Source of the DNA: Halomonas alkalisoli
Lineage (GTDB): Bacteria; Pseudomonadota; Gammaproteobacteria; Pseudomonadales; Halomonadaceae
Reading direction: 5' to 3'
Assembly: GCF_021412585.1 (NCBI RefSeq)
Contig: NZ_JAKCMI010000016.1
Location: 1-64,000 of the forward strand
Length of the DNA: 64,000 nt
Made by a program: the position numbers and the translations under genes. This document shows positions 26,140 through 35,108 of the stretch, in pieces. Under the pieces are notes generated by a model, which saw only the letters and a list, made by a program, of their open reading frames with translations, searched no databases and was not told where the DNA came from. The first letter of the stretch is position 1, and each line of letters opens with the position of its first letter.

Positions 26140-27414
26140 TCAGGTCATCGCTCCCAGGGAGAGGAAGAAGCCGGCGATGGCGGCCGACATCAGGTTGGAG
26201 AGCGTACCCGCCAGCACCGCCTTGAGACCGAAGCGGGCGATGTCGTGGCGCCGGCTCGGGGCGATGCTGCCCAGCCCGCCCAGCAGGATGGCGATGGAGG
26301 AGAGATTGGCGAAGCCGCACAGGGCGAAGGAGAGCACCGCCATGGTGTAAGGCGTCATCACCTGGCCGGTGGCGGCGACCACCTGTTCACCATCGAGGTA
26401 GGGGGCCAGGTTGATGTAGGCCACGAACTCGTTGACCACCAGCTTCTGGCCGATGAAGGAGCCGGCCAGCGTAGCTTCCTCCCAGGGCACCCCAAGCAGG
26501 AAGGCGAGCGGGGCGAACAGCCAGCCGAGGATCAGCTCCAGGCTCAGCGTTTCCATACCGAACCAGCCGCCCACGCCGCCCAGCATGCCGTTGATCAGCG
26601 CAATCAGCCCGATGAAGGCCACCAGCATGGCGCCCACATTGGCGGCAAGCTTGAGGCCCGAGGTGGCGCCGGCGGCCGCCGCGTCGAGCACGTTGGTGGG
26701 GTGGTCCTCCTCCTCTTCCAGGCGCGCCTCGGCCTCGGAAATACTGTCCTCGGGCTCCTGGGTTTCGGGCATGATCAGCTTGGCGAAGAGCAGCCCCCCC
26801 GGCGCAGCCATGAAGGAGGCCGCCACCAGGTACTCCATGGGAATGCCCAGCGCCGCATAGCCCGCCAGCACCGCGCCGGCCACCGAGGCCAGCCCCCCGC
26901 ACATCACCGCAAACAGCTGCGATGGCGTCATGCGGGCAATGAAGGGGCGCACCACCAGCGGTGCCTCGGTCTGGCCGACGAAGATATTGGCGGTGGCCGA
27001 GAGCGATTCGGTGCGCGACGTACCCAGCGCCTTCTGCAGGGCCCCGCCGATGATGCGGATCACCCACTGCATGATGCCGATGTAGTAGAGCACGGCGATC
27101 AGCGAAGAAAAGAAGACGATGACCGGCAGCACCTTGATGGCGAACACGAAGCCGACATTGTCGGCGTCAGCCAGGCCGCCGAAGAGGAAGTCGATGCCGT
27201 CGTTGGCGTAGAGCACCACCTGGCTGACGCCCGCCGAGATTGCCGCCAGTACCGCCTGGCCGAAGGGTACGTAGAGCACGAAGGCACCGATGCCCGCCTG
27301 GATGGCGAAGGCACCCCCCACGGTTCGCAGCCGGATCGACCGGCGCTCGGTGGAAAAAAGCAGGGCAATGGCGATGAGCGTCACCATTCCGACCAGGCTC
27401 ATGATGAGTGTCAT
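26140..27414 (-). CDS. nupC: NupC-type concentrative nucleoside transporter
   Basis: 424 residues, CNT family. About 8-10 hydrophobic helices are visible, with the conserved [13 protein letters not shown] (about 165-178) and NEFVAYINL (about 335-343) regions that form the nucleoside and cation site. It imports nucleosides with protons or sodium; sodium would fit a halophile but cannot be read here. It is the first gene of the nupC-deoCABD-cdd operon. Start: ATG behind GGAAGGACTTCCC. Confidence 0.92.
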   Translation of the reverse strand: MTLIMSLVGMVTLIAIALLFSTERRSIRLRTVGGAFAIQAGIGAFVLYVPFGQAVLAAISAGVSQVVLYANDGIDFLFGGLADADNVGFVFAIKVLPVIVFFSSLIAVLYYIGIMQWVIRIIGGALQKALGTSRTESLSATANIFVGQTEAPLVVRPFIARMTPSQLFAVMCGGLASVAGAVLAGYAALGIPMEYLVAASFMAAPGGLLFAKLIMPETQEPEDSISEAEARLEEEEDHPTNVLDAAAAGATSGLKLAANVGAMLVAFIGLIALINGMLGGVGGWFGMETLSLELILGWLFAPLAFLLGVPWEEATLAGSFIGQKLVVNEFVAYINLAPYLDGEQVVAATGQVMTPYTMAVLSFALCGFANLSSIAILLGGLGSIAPSRRHDIARFGLKAVLAGTLSNLMSAAIAGFFLSLGAMT

Positions 27415-27502
27415 GGGAAGTCCTTCCAGCCGCGCTGGGAGTAGGCTCGCCTGAGCAGGCCGAGCGTCAAGGAGAGATTGCCCATGGGAAACTTATAACA
27501 GA

Positions 27503-27524
27503 AAATGTTACTTTTCCAACATTT
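27503..27524. promoter_or_regulatory. inverted repeat upstream of the nupC-deo operon, candidate DeoR operator
   Basis: AAATGTT-N8-AACATTT is a perfect 7-bp inverted repeat about 90 nt upstream of the nupC start in an AT-rich pocket. DeoR operators contain TGTTA/TAACA arms, and GTTA follows the left arm. A DeoR homologue is encoded at 55039-55794. No other operator-like palindrome is evident in 27415-27600. Confidence 0.5.
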
Positions 27525-27607
27525 CCTCATTCCAAGCACAGGTCCCTGGCACGGCCACTGGCTATCGAGGCAGCCCGGTACGCCCACCGGGCTGGCGGGC
27601 GGGCTGG

Positions 27608-27648
27608 AACGAAAACGAGATCGCCACGCAGGTGCGTGGCGATCTCGT
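27608..27648 (-). terminator. strong terminator at the end of the polysaccharide operon
   Basis: A 16-bp perfect stem (27615-27630 with 27633-27648, two-nt loop, core GAGATCGCCACGCA) is followed on the minus strand by TTTTCGTT. It lies 31 nt after the acyltransferase stop and therefore ends the long minus-strand polysaccharide operon before nupC-deo. Confidence 0.85.
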
Positions 27649-27679
27649 CGGGTCTGGCAGGCCAATCACGAATTCCGGG

Positions 27680-29701
27680 CTATCCCTCCTCCATCTCTAT
27701 CCAGCCAGCGTCCAGCAGTTGCCGCATGGTCTTCCTCACCACCAGGGAGGAGCCAAGAGTATTGAGGTGGTCGGTATCATAGTAGAGAAGCTCGCCCTCC
27801 ATCTCGGCAACACAGCGGCCTGGACGATAGGTGTTGCAGAAGAGGCGTTCGGGCTTGATCCGTATCAGGTCATCGCCTGGCTCGGAGAGTGCCAACTGGT
27901 CGTAGGTGGCGGCCACTCTTTCTTGGAAGACCTCATGGCTGGTGGAAAGCGGGGCCTCCCTCTCGATGCCGTAGAGAACTTCCTTGGCGAGGAAGTTCGG
28001 CACATCCCAGCCCACCTCCGGCACAGGGTAGACCAGCACCACTCGCTTGCCGCTTTCCCTCAACCGGTCGATCGTGTCGCGCAGCAGCAAACCGACACTC
28101 TCTATCCGGTCACGGCCTTCCATGCCCTCATCCAACGGCATGGCATACAGCCGATGCCCTGACTCCACTCCCCCCTCGCGGTTATCGAACCTCTCGCCTT
28201 CGATCTGCAGCGGGTATCTTGCCAGCATCACGACGATATCAATATCGTCGCTCCCCAACAGATAGTCGAAGGCCTCCTCGTTATAGCGCGTGCAACTGCT
28301 CTGGCCATCGCTTCTTTTGTAGCCCACGATCGGCAGACAATTCGTATGCACCAGCTGCTTGACGCCGTAACCATACTCATCAAGCTCCGTTTCGAGCGCT
28401 TCTACCAGGGTTGCGGCATGGCTGTCTCCCCAGACGGCGATCATCCTGTCATGCTCCCCATTGAACTCACAGGCCCGAACGGGACGGACATAGCGTCCAG
28501 GGTAGACCTGACAACCGCCGGCCATCTCATATCGATCGTGCTTCATACTGGCCAGTTGCACGACACGTTGATCCATTCTTTCCGGTACCCCCTGGGTTAG
28601 CGTGCCATAGACGCCGAACAAGAGAAGCGCGGCCGAGGTTCCCAGGCCGGCAGAGAATATCTTCGCTCGGCTTACCCGCTTTCTGCTTCTGAATGGCTGC
28701 TCCACGTATCGCCATGAAAGCGTCGAAAGCACCAGGACGAGTACGCACAGCAAGAGAAAGTCCATCGGCGTCAGGCTGTGCAGACTCCTCTCCCTGGCAA
28801 AGGCAAAAACCGGCTGATGCCACAGATAGATGCTATAGCTCAGCAACCCCACGACCACGATGGGCTTCCACCCCAGAATTCTTCCTGACAGCGTATCGGC
28901 ACGGGAGAACAGGATCACCATTGCCGTTCCGGCAACCGGCACCAGGGTCCACACGCTCGGAAAGGGAGTGTTTTCGTCGAAGAAGAGAATGGCAACCAGG
29001 ATCAGGGCCAAACCAAGGACACTGCCCGCCTCATGGATCAGTCGCCTGAACCGCAATGTATTTTCATGGAGCACGATCGCAATCATCGCACCGGCCATCA
29101 ACTCCCAGGCACGGGTTGGCAGCAGGTAGAAGCTGGCCCCGGCATGGTTTCTGCTACCCCACTCGGCCAACCCCAGGCTGGCTAGAAAAATTGCTGCCAG
29201 GATCAGCAGGAGAGATCGCTTTGTGGCCCACGCTAGCGAAAGCAGCAGGAGAGGATAGAAGAAGTAGAACTGCTCCTCTACCGCCAGGCTCCAGGTATGA
29301 AGGAGCGGCATTTGTTCCGCTGGGAGCGAGAAGTAATCGATCTCCCGCCAGAAGAAGATATTGGAAGAAAAGAGGTTCACAGCCACCAGGCTTTGGCTGA
29401 ACAGCCTGAAATCCTCGGGTAATAACCACAGCCAGGCAAAAGGAATACAAGCGAGGCTGACAAACAGAAGCGCGGGGAGTATGCGCCTTGCTCGTCTTTC
29501 GTAAAAGGTAATGAGGGAAAACTCGCCCCTTCTTATCTCGTCATACAGGATACCGGTAATCAGGTAGCCGCTGATGACGAAAAAGACATCCACCCCCACA
29601 TAGCCCCCGGCAAAAAGGGCGAAGCCGGCATGGAAGAGGACTACCGGCACCACGGCAACCGCCCTCAACCCATCGATTTCAGGTCTATAGCCTTGGCTCA
29701 T
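27680..29701 (-). CDS. membrane O-acyltransferase with C-terminal SGNH domain (OafA-like)
   Basis: 673 residues. The N-terminal ~370 residues form an acyltransferase-3 domain with about ten TM helices, starting YRPEIDGLRAVAVVPVVLFH and containing GYVGVDVFFVISGYLI and FYERRARRILPA. The C-terminal ~290 residues are an SGNH-hydrolase-like domain with the catalytic Ser in AVWGDSHAATL (about 429-439) and a late D-x-x-H candidate in DTDHLN. This fusion type moves acetyl groups across the membrane and O-acetylates extracytoplasmic polysaccharide. Last gene of the operon, followed by the terminator at 27608-27648. Confidence 0.9.
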   Translation of the reverse strand: MSQGYRPEIDGLRAVAVVPVVLFHAGFALFAGGYVGVDVFFVISGYLITGILYDEIRRGEFSLITFYERRARRILPALLFVSLACIPFAWLWLLPEDFRLFSQSLVAVNLFSSNIFFWREIDYFSLPAEQMPLLHTWSLAVEEQFYFFYPLLLLSLAWATKRSLLLILAAIFLASLGLAEWGSRNHAGASFYLLPTRAWELMAGAMIAIVLHENTLRFRRLIHEAGSVLGLALILVAILFFDENTPFPSVWTLVPVAGTAMVILFSRADTLSGRILGWKPIVVVGLLSYSIYLWHQPVFAFARERSLHSLTPMDFLLLCVLVLVLSTLSWRYVEQPFRSRKRVSRAKIFSAGLGTSAALLLFGVYGTLTQGVPERMDQRVVQLASMKHDRYEMAGGCQVYPGRYVRPVRACEFNGEHDRMIAVWGDSHAATLVEALETELDEYGYGVKQLVHTNCLPIVGYKRSDGQSSCTRYNEEAFDYLLGSDDIDIVVMLARYPLQIEGERFDNREGGVESGHRLYAMPLDEGMEGRDRIESVGLLLRDTIDRLRESGKRVVLVYPVPEVGWDVPNFLAKEVLYGIEREAPLSTSHEVFQERVAATYDQLALSEPGDDLIRIKPERLFCNTYRPGRCVAEMEGELLYYDTDHLNTLGSSLVVRKTMRQLLDAGWIEMEEG

Positions 29702-29805
29702 GGTTCGACTCCATTTTGCACTCTACGCAAATCCATGCGTCCATGTGAACTCAGGTGTGACTATTCCCTGGCAAGGGGTCAGTGGGGAAGAATCTGGGCT
29801 GAATG

Positions 29806-30978
29806 CTACCCGCCCACGGCCTCTCTCATCGTCGCGGCCACGGTTGATGCAAGCCCCTTCATGTCCCTCTGGTTCAACGTGTGATCGACCTCGAACATCA
29901 GGCTGGTTTCGCCAAGCCACTTCGCTACCGGCAGCCGCTCGGCGGGCCGATAGCCGGTGTCGTCGAAGGCCTTTTCTCGATAGATCTCACTGCAGCCGCC
30001 ATGCAGGCAGGTGCCGCCTCTTGCCTGGATTGCCTCGACAACAGCATCTCGACTCCAATCCGGCAGGAGTACGTCCGGCTCAACGAAGGCGTAGAATTTG
30101 TAGTAGGCGTGTGTCACACCGGGCAACGGAACGGGTACCCGAAGTCCCGGCAGGCGCTTCAACGCCTCGACAAGCACGGCGGCGTTCTCACTCCGCCGCT
30201 GAAGCCATTCCGGCAACTTTCGCAGCTGGCAGCGCCCGATGGCGGCCTGCATTTCGGTAAGCCGCCAGTTGGTGCCGAAGCTTCCGTGCAGCCAACGAAA
30301 GCCCGGCGGGTGGGCGGCCTGGACCGCACTCCAGTCCTTGCCATGGTCCTTGTAGCTCCAGGCCCTTCGCCAGGCCCACTCATTTCGCAGCAGGAGCATG
30401 CCTCCCTCGCCGCCGGTCGACATGATCTTGTCGGTGCAGAATGAAAAGGCAGCCGCGTCACCGACGCTGCCGACCCGGCGGCCATGCCAGCTCGCGCCAT
30501 GGGCCTGGGCGCAATCCTCGATCAGCCATAGGCCACACTGATCGGCCAGGGCACGCAAGGCATCCAGTTCACAGGGCCAGCCCGCCAGGTGCACGGCGAT
30601 GATGGCTCGGGTCTGGGGCGTCAATACGCTGGCCACGCTCTCGACGGTGAGGTTGCCGGAATCCGGGTCGACATCCGCAAATACCGGCCGCGCCCCCCGC
30701 GCCACCACACAGGAGACCGACGCCATGAAGCTTCGTGGCGTCACCACCACCTCGTCACCGGCACCGATGCACAGCGCCTCCAGCGCCAGCTCCAACGCCA
30801 GGGTACCGTTGGCCACGGCGATGGCATGGGGCATGTCATGGAACGCAGCGAACTCCCGTTCGAAGGCCCTCCCCTCCTCGCCATTCCAGTAGTTGACGCG
30901 ACCGGAGCGCAGCACCTCGCTCACGGCATCCAGCTCGTCCTGCTCGTAGCGGGGCCAGCCCTGCTTGCCTGCTTCCAT
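29806..30978 (-). CDS. DegT/DnrJ/EryC1-family sugar aminotransferase
   Basis: 390 residues from the ATG at 30978, which has AAGGAGAG 7 nt upstream. PLP enzyme: ANGTLALELAL (about 58-68), EDCAQAHGA (PLP-contact Asp/Gln) and the Schiff-base lysine in CTDKIMSTGGEGG. Such enzymes aminate nucleotide-linked 4-keto-6-deoxy sugars. With the CapD/PglF-like dehydratase (44362-46362) and the PglC-like transferase next to it, it probably makes a UDP-4-amino-4,6-dideoxy-N-acetylhexosamine (bacillosamine-type precursor). Substrate and stereochemistry are inferred. Confidence 0.85.
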   Translation of the reverse strand: MEAGKQGWPRYEQDELDAVSEVLRSGRVNYWNGEEGRAFEREFAAFHDMPHAIAVANGTLALELALEALCIGAGDEVVVTPRSFMASVSCVVARGARPVFADVDPDSGNLTVESVASVLTPQTRAIIAVHLAGWPCELDALRALADQCGLWLIEDCAQAHGASWHGRRVGSVGDAAAFSFCTDKIMSTGGEGGMLLLRNEWAWRRAWSYKDHGKDWSAVQAAHPPGFRWLHGSFGTNWRLTEMQAAIGRCQLRKLPEWLQRRSENAAVLVEALKRLPGLRVPVPLPGVTHAYYKFYAFVEPDVLLPDWSRDAVVEAIQARGGTCLHGGCSEIYREKAFDDTGYRPAERLPVAKWLGETSLMFEVDHTLNQRDMKGLASTVAATMREAVGG

Positions 30979-31032
30979 TTCTCTCTCCTTCGGTTCTTTC
31001 CTCTGAACCACTTCCTGTGAACCACTTTCCCA

Positions 31033-31707
31033 TCAGGCGCTTCTCTCGTCGTGATGTCGGGCCGGGAAGGCCGTTCGCCACAGGTAGATCAGATCCTTGT
31101 CGAAGGACCAGGTCAGAACATAATCGCGGTTGAGTCTTACCTTGTCGGGGTAGATCACCTCACGGTTGTACCGCTCAGGGTCCGAGACGCCAGCCAGCAG
31201 GGTTTCTTCATCGCGGTACTTCAACGTGGCCGGGCCGGTGATGCCAGGACGAACCGCTAGAATCACCTTGCCCTCCTCGCCGAGCGTGTCCGCAAAGCCC
31301 GGCACGTCGGGGCGAGGGCCCACGAAACTCATCTGGCCTGCCAGCACGTTGAAGAGCTGGGGTAGTTCATCGAGCTTCGACCTGCGCAGCAAGCGGCCTA
31401 GCGGGGTGATGCGTGAATCGCCAAGCGTGGTGACCATGGTTCCTCCCACGGGCCTCATGGTACGGATCTTGACCACACGAAACGGACGCCCGCCCCGGCC
31501 GATTCGCTCCTGCATGAAAAAGCCTGAAGCACCGGTATCCCGGGCAGCGGCCCACGCTGTCACCAGGATCACCGGCAGCAGCAGCGTCAGCAGAAACAAG
31601 GCCAATATCAGGTCGAAGGCCCGCTTGAGGCTGCGCTGCCCCGGGCTCAACCCTAGCGGCTGCCGATTCAGGGTCCGCCCGTTGAGGTGCCGCTCCAGGA
31701 GGGCCAT
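31033..31707 (-). CDS. initiating sugar-phosphate transferase (PglC-like)
   Basis: 224 residues from the ATG at 31707; a TTG at 31731 would overlap the upstream gene. A single re-entrant N-terminal hydrophobic segment (KRAFDLILALFLLTLLLPV) is followed by FFMQERIGRGGRPFRVVKIRTM, SKLDELPQLFNVLAGQMSFVG and PGITGPATLKYRDEE. This is the small monotopic phosphoglycosyl transferase type, which moves a sugar 1-phosphate onto undecaprenyl phosphate and so starts repeat-unit assembly. A bacillosamine-type UDP sugar is the probable donor given the aminotransferase beside it. Confidence 0.88.
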   Translation of the reverse strand: MALLERHLNGRTLNRQPLGLSPGQRSLKRAFDLILALFLLTLLLPVILVTAWAAARDTGASGFFMQERIGRGGRPFRVVKIRTMRPVGGTMVTTLGDSRITPLGRLLRRSKLDELPQLFNVLAGQMSFVGPRPDVPGFADTLGEEGKVILAVRPGITGPATLKYRDEETLLAGVSDPERYNREVIYPDKVRLNRDYVLTWSFDKDLIYLWRTAFPARHHDERSA

Positions 31708-31708
31708 C

Positions 31709-32911
31709 TCAGCGCACCATCCCGACTTCAAGCGGGTTCATGCTCTGGCTCTTGACCCCCTTGACCAGGTAGTAGAACGCCTCTCCGAACAGCACCATCG
31801 GATCGTCGAGCTTGAAGTCATCGAACGCTGTGGCTCGCACCCCATCGTGTATCCGCAAGCCATCCGCCAACTTGCCTTGTCGTAGCAAGTCGAGCCGCCG
31901 GATCATGTCGCCCAGCAGCCAGCGCTCCACTATGCCCTGACGCGCTGGCCGGAAGTGGGCCCGCGCCACTGCCGGGCCTCGGGTCTGAGCCAGGTAGAGC
32001 AGCCAGGGGAAATTCACGCCGGCGCTCAATGCCAGGTCGATGGAGCCCCACAGGCGAGGATTGATCTCGATGAAATGCCGTCGGCCACTCTCGGCGTCGT
32101 ACTTGAACTCCAGCATCGCCAGACCATGCCATTTCAGCGCCCCCAGGAGCCGGTGAGCATCGGCCTCTATCTCCGCGTTGACGGCACTGACACGCAAGGT
32201 GCTGGTTCCACCGGTTGAGACCTTTTCCTGCAGTCGTCGATGCGTGAAGTCAGCGATACGCTGGCCATGCCAGTACAGGCAGGAAACCCCCCAGCCATCG
32301 CCGTTCACGCGCTCCTGGATGATTGGCGGCCGCGAGCGGTCAAGCTGGAAGTCCTCCATCATCCTCTCGTATTCCAGGGCCAGCGTCTTGCCGCCGCGAG
32401 AGAAGCGCACGCCCTTGGAGCTGTTGCCACAACGTGCCCGAGCCACGTACCAACGGTCGGGGTCGGTTGCCGCCGTCAACTCGGCAGATGTACCGTAGTC
32501 AACGATACTGGCCACCGGCACACCCTCCTTCCGGGCCAGGCGGCTCATTCGATCCTTGTCGTTGACCAGCGAGAGAGTGGCTGCGTCCACCATCGGCAAG
32601 ACGATACTACCTGGCAGGCGCCCTTCCTCACGGGCCCGCACCAGCAGCTCACCCTCCTCATGCCCCGGAATGATCACCCCCACCCCATGGCGGCTGCAGA
32701 TTTCAACGACATCGGCGACGAAACCATCGGGGTCGGTATAGGGCGAGCGATACCGTGCACGGGCATGAGCAAGCCGCGAGGCCTGACACATACCAATGCG
32801 CGCACTATCGGCCACGATGACCTTCACACCCTGTTGTGCCAGCCCCCGCAGCGCCGAGTAGCTGCTGCGGCACCATCCGTGGGTCACCAGAACCGTTACA
32901 CACTTCTCCAT
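31709..32911 (-). CDS. ATP-grasp ligase of the polysaccharide cluster
   Basis: 400 residues. A Rossmann-like N-terminal part (VLVTHGWCRSSYSALRGLA) is followed by an ATP-grasp fold: ATP-binding lysine region NDKDRMSRLARKEGVPV, IIQERVNGDGWGVSCLYWHG, and the metal-binding ML-EFKYD...HFIEINPRLWGS (about 265-295). Such enzymes join a carboxylate to an amine or thiol. It sits between a glycosyltransferase and the PglC-like gene, where bacillosamine loci carry the PglD acetyltransferase. An attractive reading is that it acylates the 4-amino sugar with an amino acid; this is inference. Confidence 0.75.
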   Translation of the reverse strand: MEKCVTVLVTHGWCRSSYSALRGLAQQGVKVIVADSARIGMCQASRLAHARARYRSPYTDPDGFVADVVEICSRHGVGVIIPGHEEGELLVRAREEGRLPGSIVLPMVDAATLSLVNDKDRMSRLARKEGVPVASIVDYGTSAELTAATDPDRWYVARARCGNSSKGVRFSRGGKTLALEYERMMEDFQLDRSRPPIIQERVNGDGWGVSCLYWHGQRIADFTHRRLQEKVSTGGTSTLRVSAVNAEIEADAHRLLGALKWHGLAMLEFKYDAESGRRHFIEINPRLWGSIDLALSAGVNFPWLLYLAQTRGPAVARAHFRPARQGIVERWLLGDMIRRLDLLRQGKLADGLRIHDGVRATAFDDFKLDDPMVLFGEAFYYLVKGVKSQSMNPLEVGMVR

Positions 32912-32919
32912 GGGGCCTC

Positions 32920-34092
32920 CTACAGGTCCGTTATCTCGAGCAGCCGCTGATTGACGCGTCGTACGTCGTATTGGCGTGCCACCTTGGCAAGGCTGGCCTG
33001 CGCCATGGCCTCGACCACCCCGGGCTCGGCGTCCAGCATCGCCAGCATCGCGTCAGCCAGAGCCCCGGGATTACGTGGTTCGACCAGCAGGCCGTTGATG
33101 CCGGCCTCGACCGTTTCGCGACAGCCCGGTGAGTCGGTGGTGATGATCGGTCGCCCGGTCGCCATCGCTTCCAGAACGGAGCGGGGAATACCCTCCCGAT
33201 ACCAGGACGGCAGGACGTAGTAGCGGCAATCGGCCAAGGCCTGCTGAACGCCATCCAGCTTTCCCAGGTACTCGATGTCCGCGGCTTTCTGCCAGGCTTC
33301 GAGTTCCTCGGGGCGTATGCTCGAAGGATTCGGGTCCAGCGCGCCGGCCAACTGAAAACGTGCCTGAGGGTAGCGCTGACGAACACGCCTCGCCGCCTCC
33401 ACATAGACGCGCACCCCCTTGTCGGCCATCAGTCGCGCCAGCATTAGGAAGACAGGTGCCGAGGCAAGCGGCCGCGGGGGAAAGAGATCGACATCCACAC
33501 CGGAGCCATCGACGACGGTGGATTGCCCCTCTTGAGAGAGAAGCTTCTGCTCGCGAAACAGCTTTTCGTCATCGGGATTCTGAAAAATGGTGGTATGTGC
33601 CTGTCCGAGTGAACGGCGATAAAGCTGGCAAAGCAGGGCATGCAGAGCGGTACGCTTGATACCGCCACCCTCGGAGAAGGCATAACCGAGACCGGTTATC
33701 ATCGGATGAAAGCGAACTCCGGATATGTTTCGCAGGGCGAGCCCGCTGTAGATCACCGGCTTCGCGGTGTAGGCGATTAGCACCTCCGGCTCATGCCGCT
33801 CGATCAATGCACGTATGGAACGAGCCGTCTTCCAATCCTCCAGGGGATTGAGCCCTCCGCGTCCGATAGTCAGCGGTTCAAAGGGAATCGACAGAGAAGC
33901 CAGTTCACGACTGACCGTATCGGAGGCGCCATCCGGCTGTGCTGCCGTTACCACATGGTGGCCACGCTCACTCAGGCGCTTGAGCAGCGGACCACGAAAG
34001 TTGGTCAATGAGCGCGCCGTACCGCCAATCATCAATACCCGACGTGCACGCACGTCCACTTCAACCGCATGGGCAAGTGCAAGTTCTGTCAT
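32920..34092 (-). CDS. family 4 glycosyltransferase (PglA-like)
   Basis: 390 residues from ATG 34092 (GGAGATGGTTGACC upstream); the ORF could begin at a TTG two codons earlier. GT-B fold: an N-terminal domain with MIGGTARSLTNFRGPLL, and a C-terminal GT4 domain with PSWYREGIPRSVLEAMATGRPIITTDSPGC (key residues E-GIPRSVLEAMA). It resembles enzymes that add the second sugar onto undecaprenyl-diphosphate-bacillosamine. There is no TM segment; it acts at the cytoplasmic membrane face. A gap of about 190 AT-rich nt follows upstream (34093-34280) with no gene. Confidence 0.82.
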   Translation of the reverse strand: MTELALAHAVEVDVRARRVLMIGGTARSLTNFRGPLLKRLSERGHHVVTAAQPDGASDTVSRELASLSIPFEPLTIGRGGLNPLEDWKTARSIRALIERHEPEVLIAYTAKPVIYSGLALRNISGVRFHPMITGLGYAFSEGGGIKRTALHALLCQLYRRSLGQAHTTIFQNPDDEKLFREQKLLSQEGQSTVVDGSGVDVDLFPPRPLASAPVFLMLARLMADKGVRVYVEAARRVRQRYPQARFQLAGALDPNPSSIRPEELEAWQKAADIEYLGKLDGVQQALADCRYYVLPSWYREGIPRSVLEAMATGRPIITTDSPGCRETVEAGINGLLVEPRNPGALADAMLAMLDAEPGVVEAMAQASLAKVARQYDVRRVNQRLLEITDL

Positions 34093-34280
34093 GGTCAACC
34101 ATCTCCTGGGGAAAACGGCACGGTTGCGCCGGAGTTTCCTAATAGTCAGGCGGGTATTCTTACGAACCTTGACTGAAAGAATTGTATTTAAACAAGAAAA
34201 TCTAGACGGACAGAAAACTGACCAGGGGATAAATACACTGAGCGGAGAATACTAAAGAAATAAAAAATGCAACGGCACGC

Positions 34281-35075
34281 TTATCGTTGACTCAAGCGTA
34301 TTTTGGCAGGCACCAAGCCTCTCAAGAGACGGGTGAACATAAAAAACCTGTCATACCACTGCCCATTCAGGCCAGAAATAACCATACTCTGAACTTTATA
34401 ACTATTCAGGATATATTTTATCCTATTGCCTCTTTCGAACGACTGTCCTTTGTGGAGACGCTTGGCAATCAATGGCACTGAGGCGACGGAAATCGGGTTT
34501 CCCGCCAAGCAAATCCGGTACCATAGCTCGTAATCAATCTGCGAAGGCAACGCCTCATTATAACCACCGACACTGTAAAAAAGCTCTTTACTCATCATGA
34601 TGGAAGAGTGATTGACAGGATTTTTTCTCAGCAACTTTTTGCTTCGATCATCCACTGTGCATTTTTCCACATTACAGCACTTCCAATGAACTGAGCCTTC
34701 CCCCTTTATATACAGTGCAGTCGATCCCAGAAAATCCAACCCATGGCGCTGCATCAAGGCAATTTGTGTGCGCAAGCGGATCGGGTGGTAGAGGTCATCC
34801 GCATCGAGATTGGCGATATACTCACCTGCCGCGTGGGAAACCGCCAAGTTCAACGCCCTCGCACGCCCGACGCCTTCGGTAAATACGACTTTTATCCAAT
34901 CACACTCCAAAGCCAGGCATTTCAAATAGTCAACGGTTTCGTCTGTTGATCCATCGTCGACAATAATAAGCTCCCAGTTCTGATAAACCTGTTCTCGCAC
35001 ACTGTTAATTGCGTGAGCCAAGTACGGGCCACCATTGCGGACACTCATATAAACACTGACCAAGGGTTCTCTCAT
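34281..35075 (-). CDS. family 2 glycosyltransferase
   Basis: 264 residues from the ATG at 35075 (GGGAGGTTTC upstream). GT-A fold: VSVYMSVRNGGPYLAHAINSV at the N terminus, IIVDDGSTDET (about 36-46), and the metal-binding DxD in ANLDADDLY (about 87-95). Then come NHSSIMMSK and a QIDYELWYRI motif that probably contains the catalytic acidic residue. It belongs to the stretch of clearly lower GC (34.1-37.2 kb). Donor and acceptor are unknown. Confidence 0.8.
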   Translation of the reverse strand: MREPLVSVYMSVRNGGPYLAHAINSVREQVYQNWELIIVDDGSTDETVDYLKCLALECDWIKVVFTEGVGRARALNLAVSHAAGEYIANLDADDLYHPIRLRTQIALMQRHGLDFLGSTALYIKGEGSVHWKCCNVEKCTVDDRSKKLLRKNPVNHSSIMMSKELFYSVGGYNEALPSQIDYELWYRICLAGNPISVASVPLIAKRLHKGQSFERGNRIKYILNSYKVQSMVISGLNGQWYDRFFMFTRLLRGLVPAKIRLSQR

Positions 35076-35108
35076 GAAACCTCCCATCGCAACCATTCGA
35101 AAGGCCTT

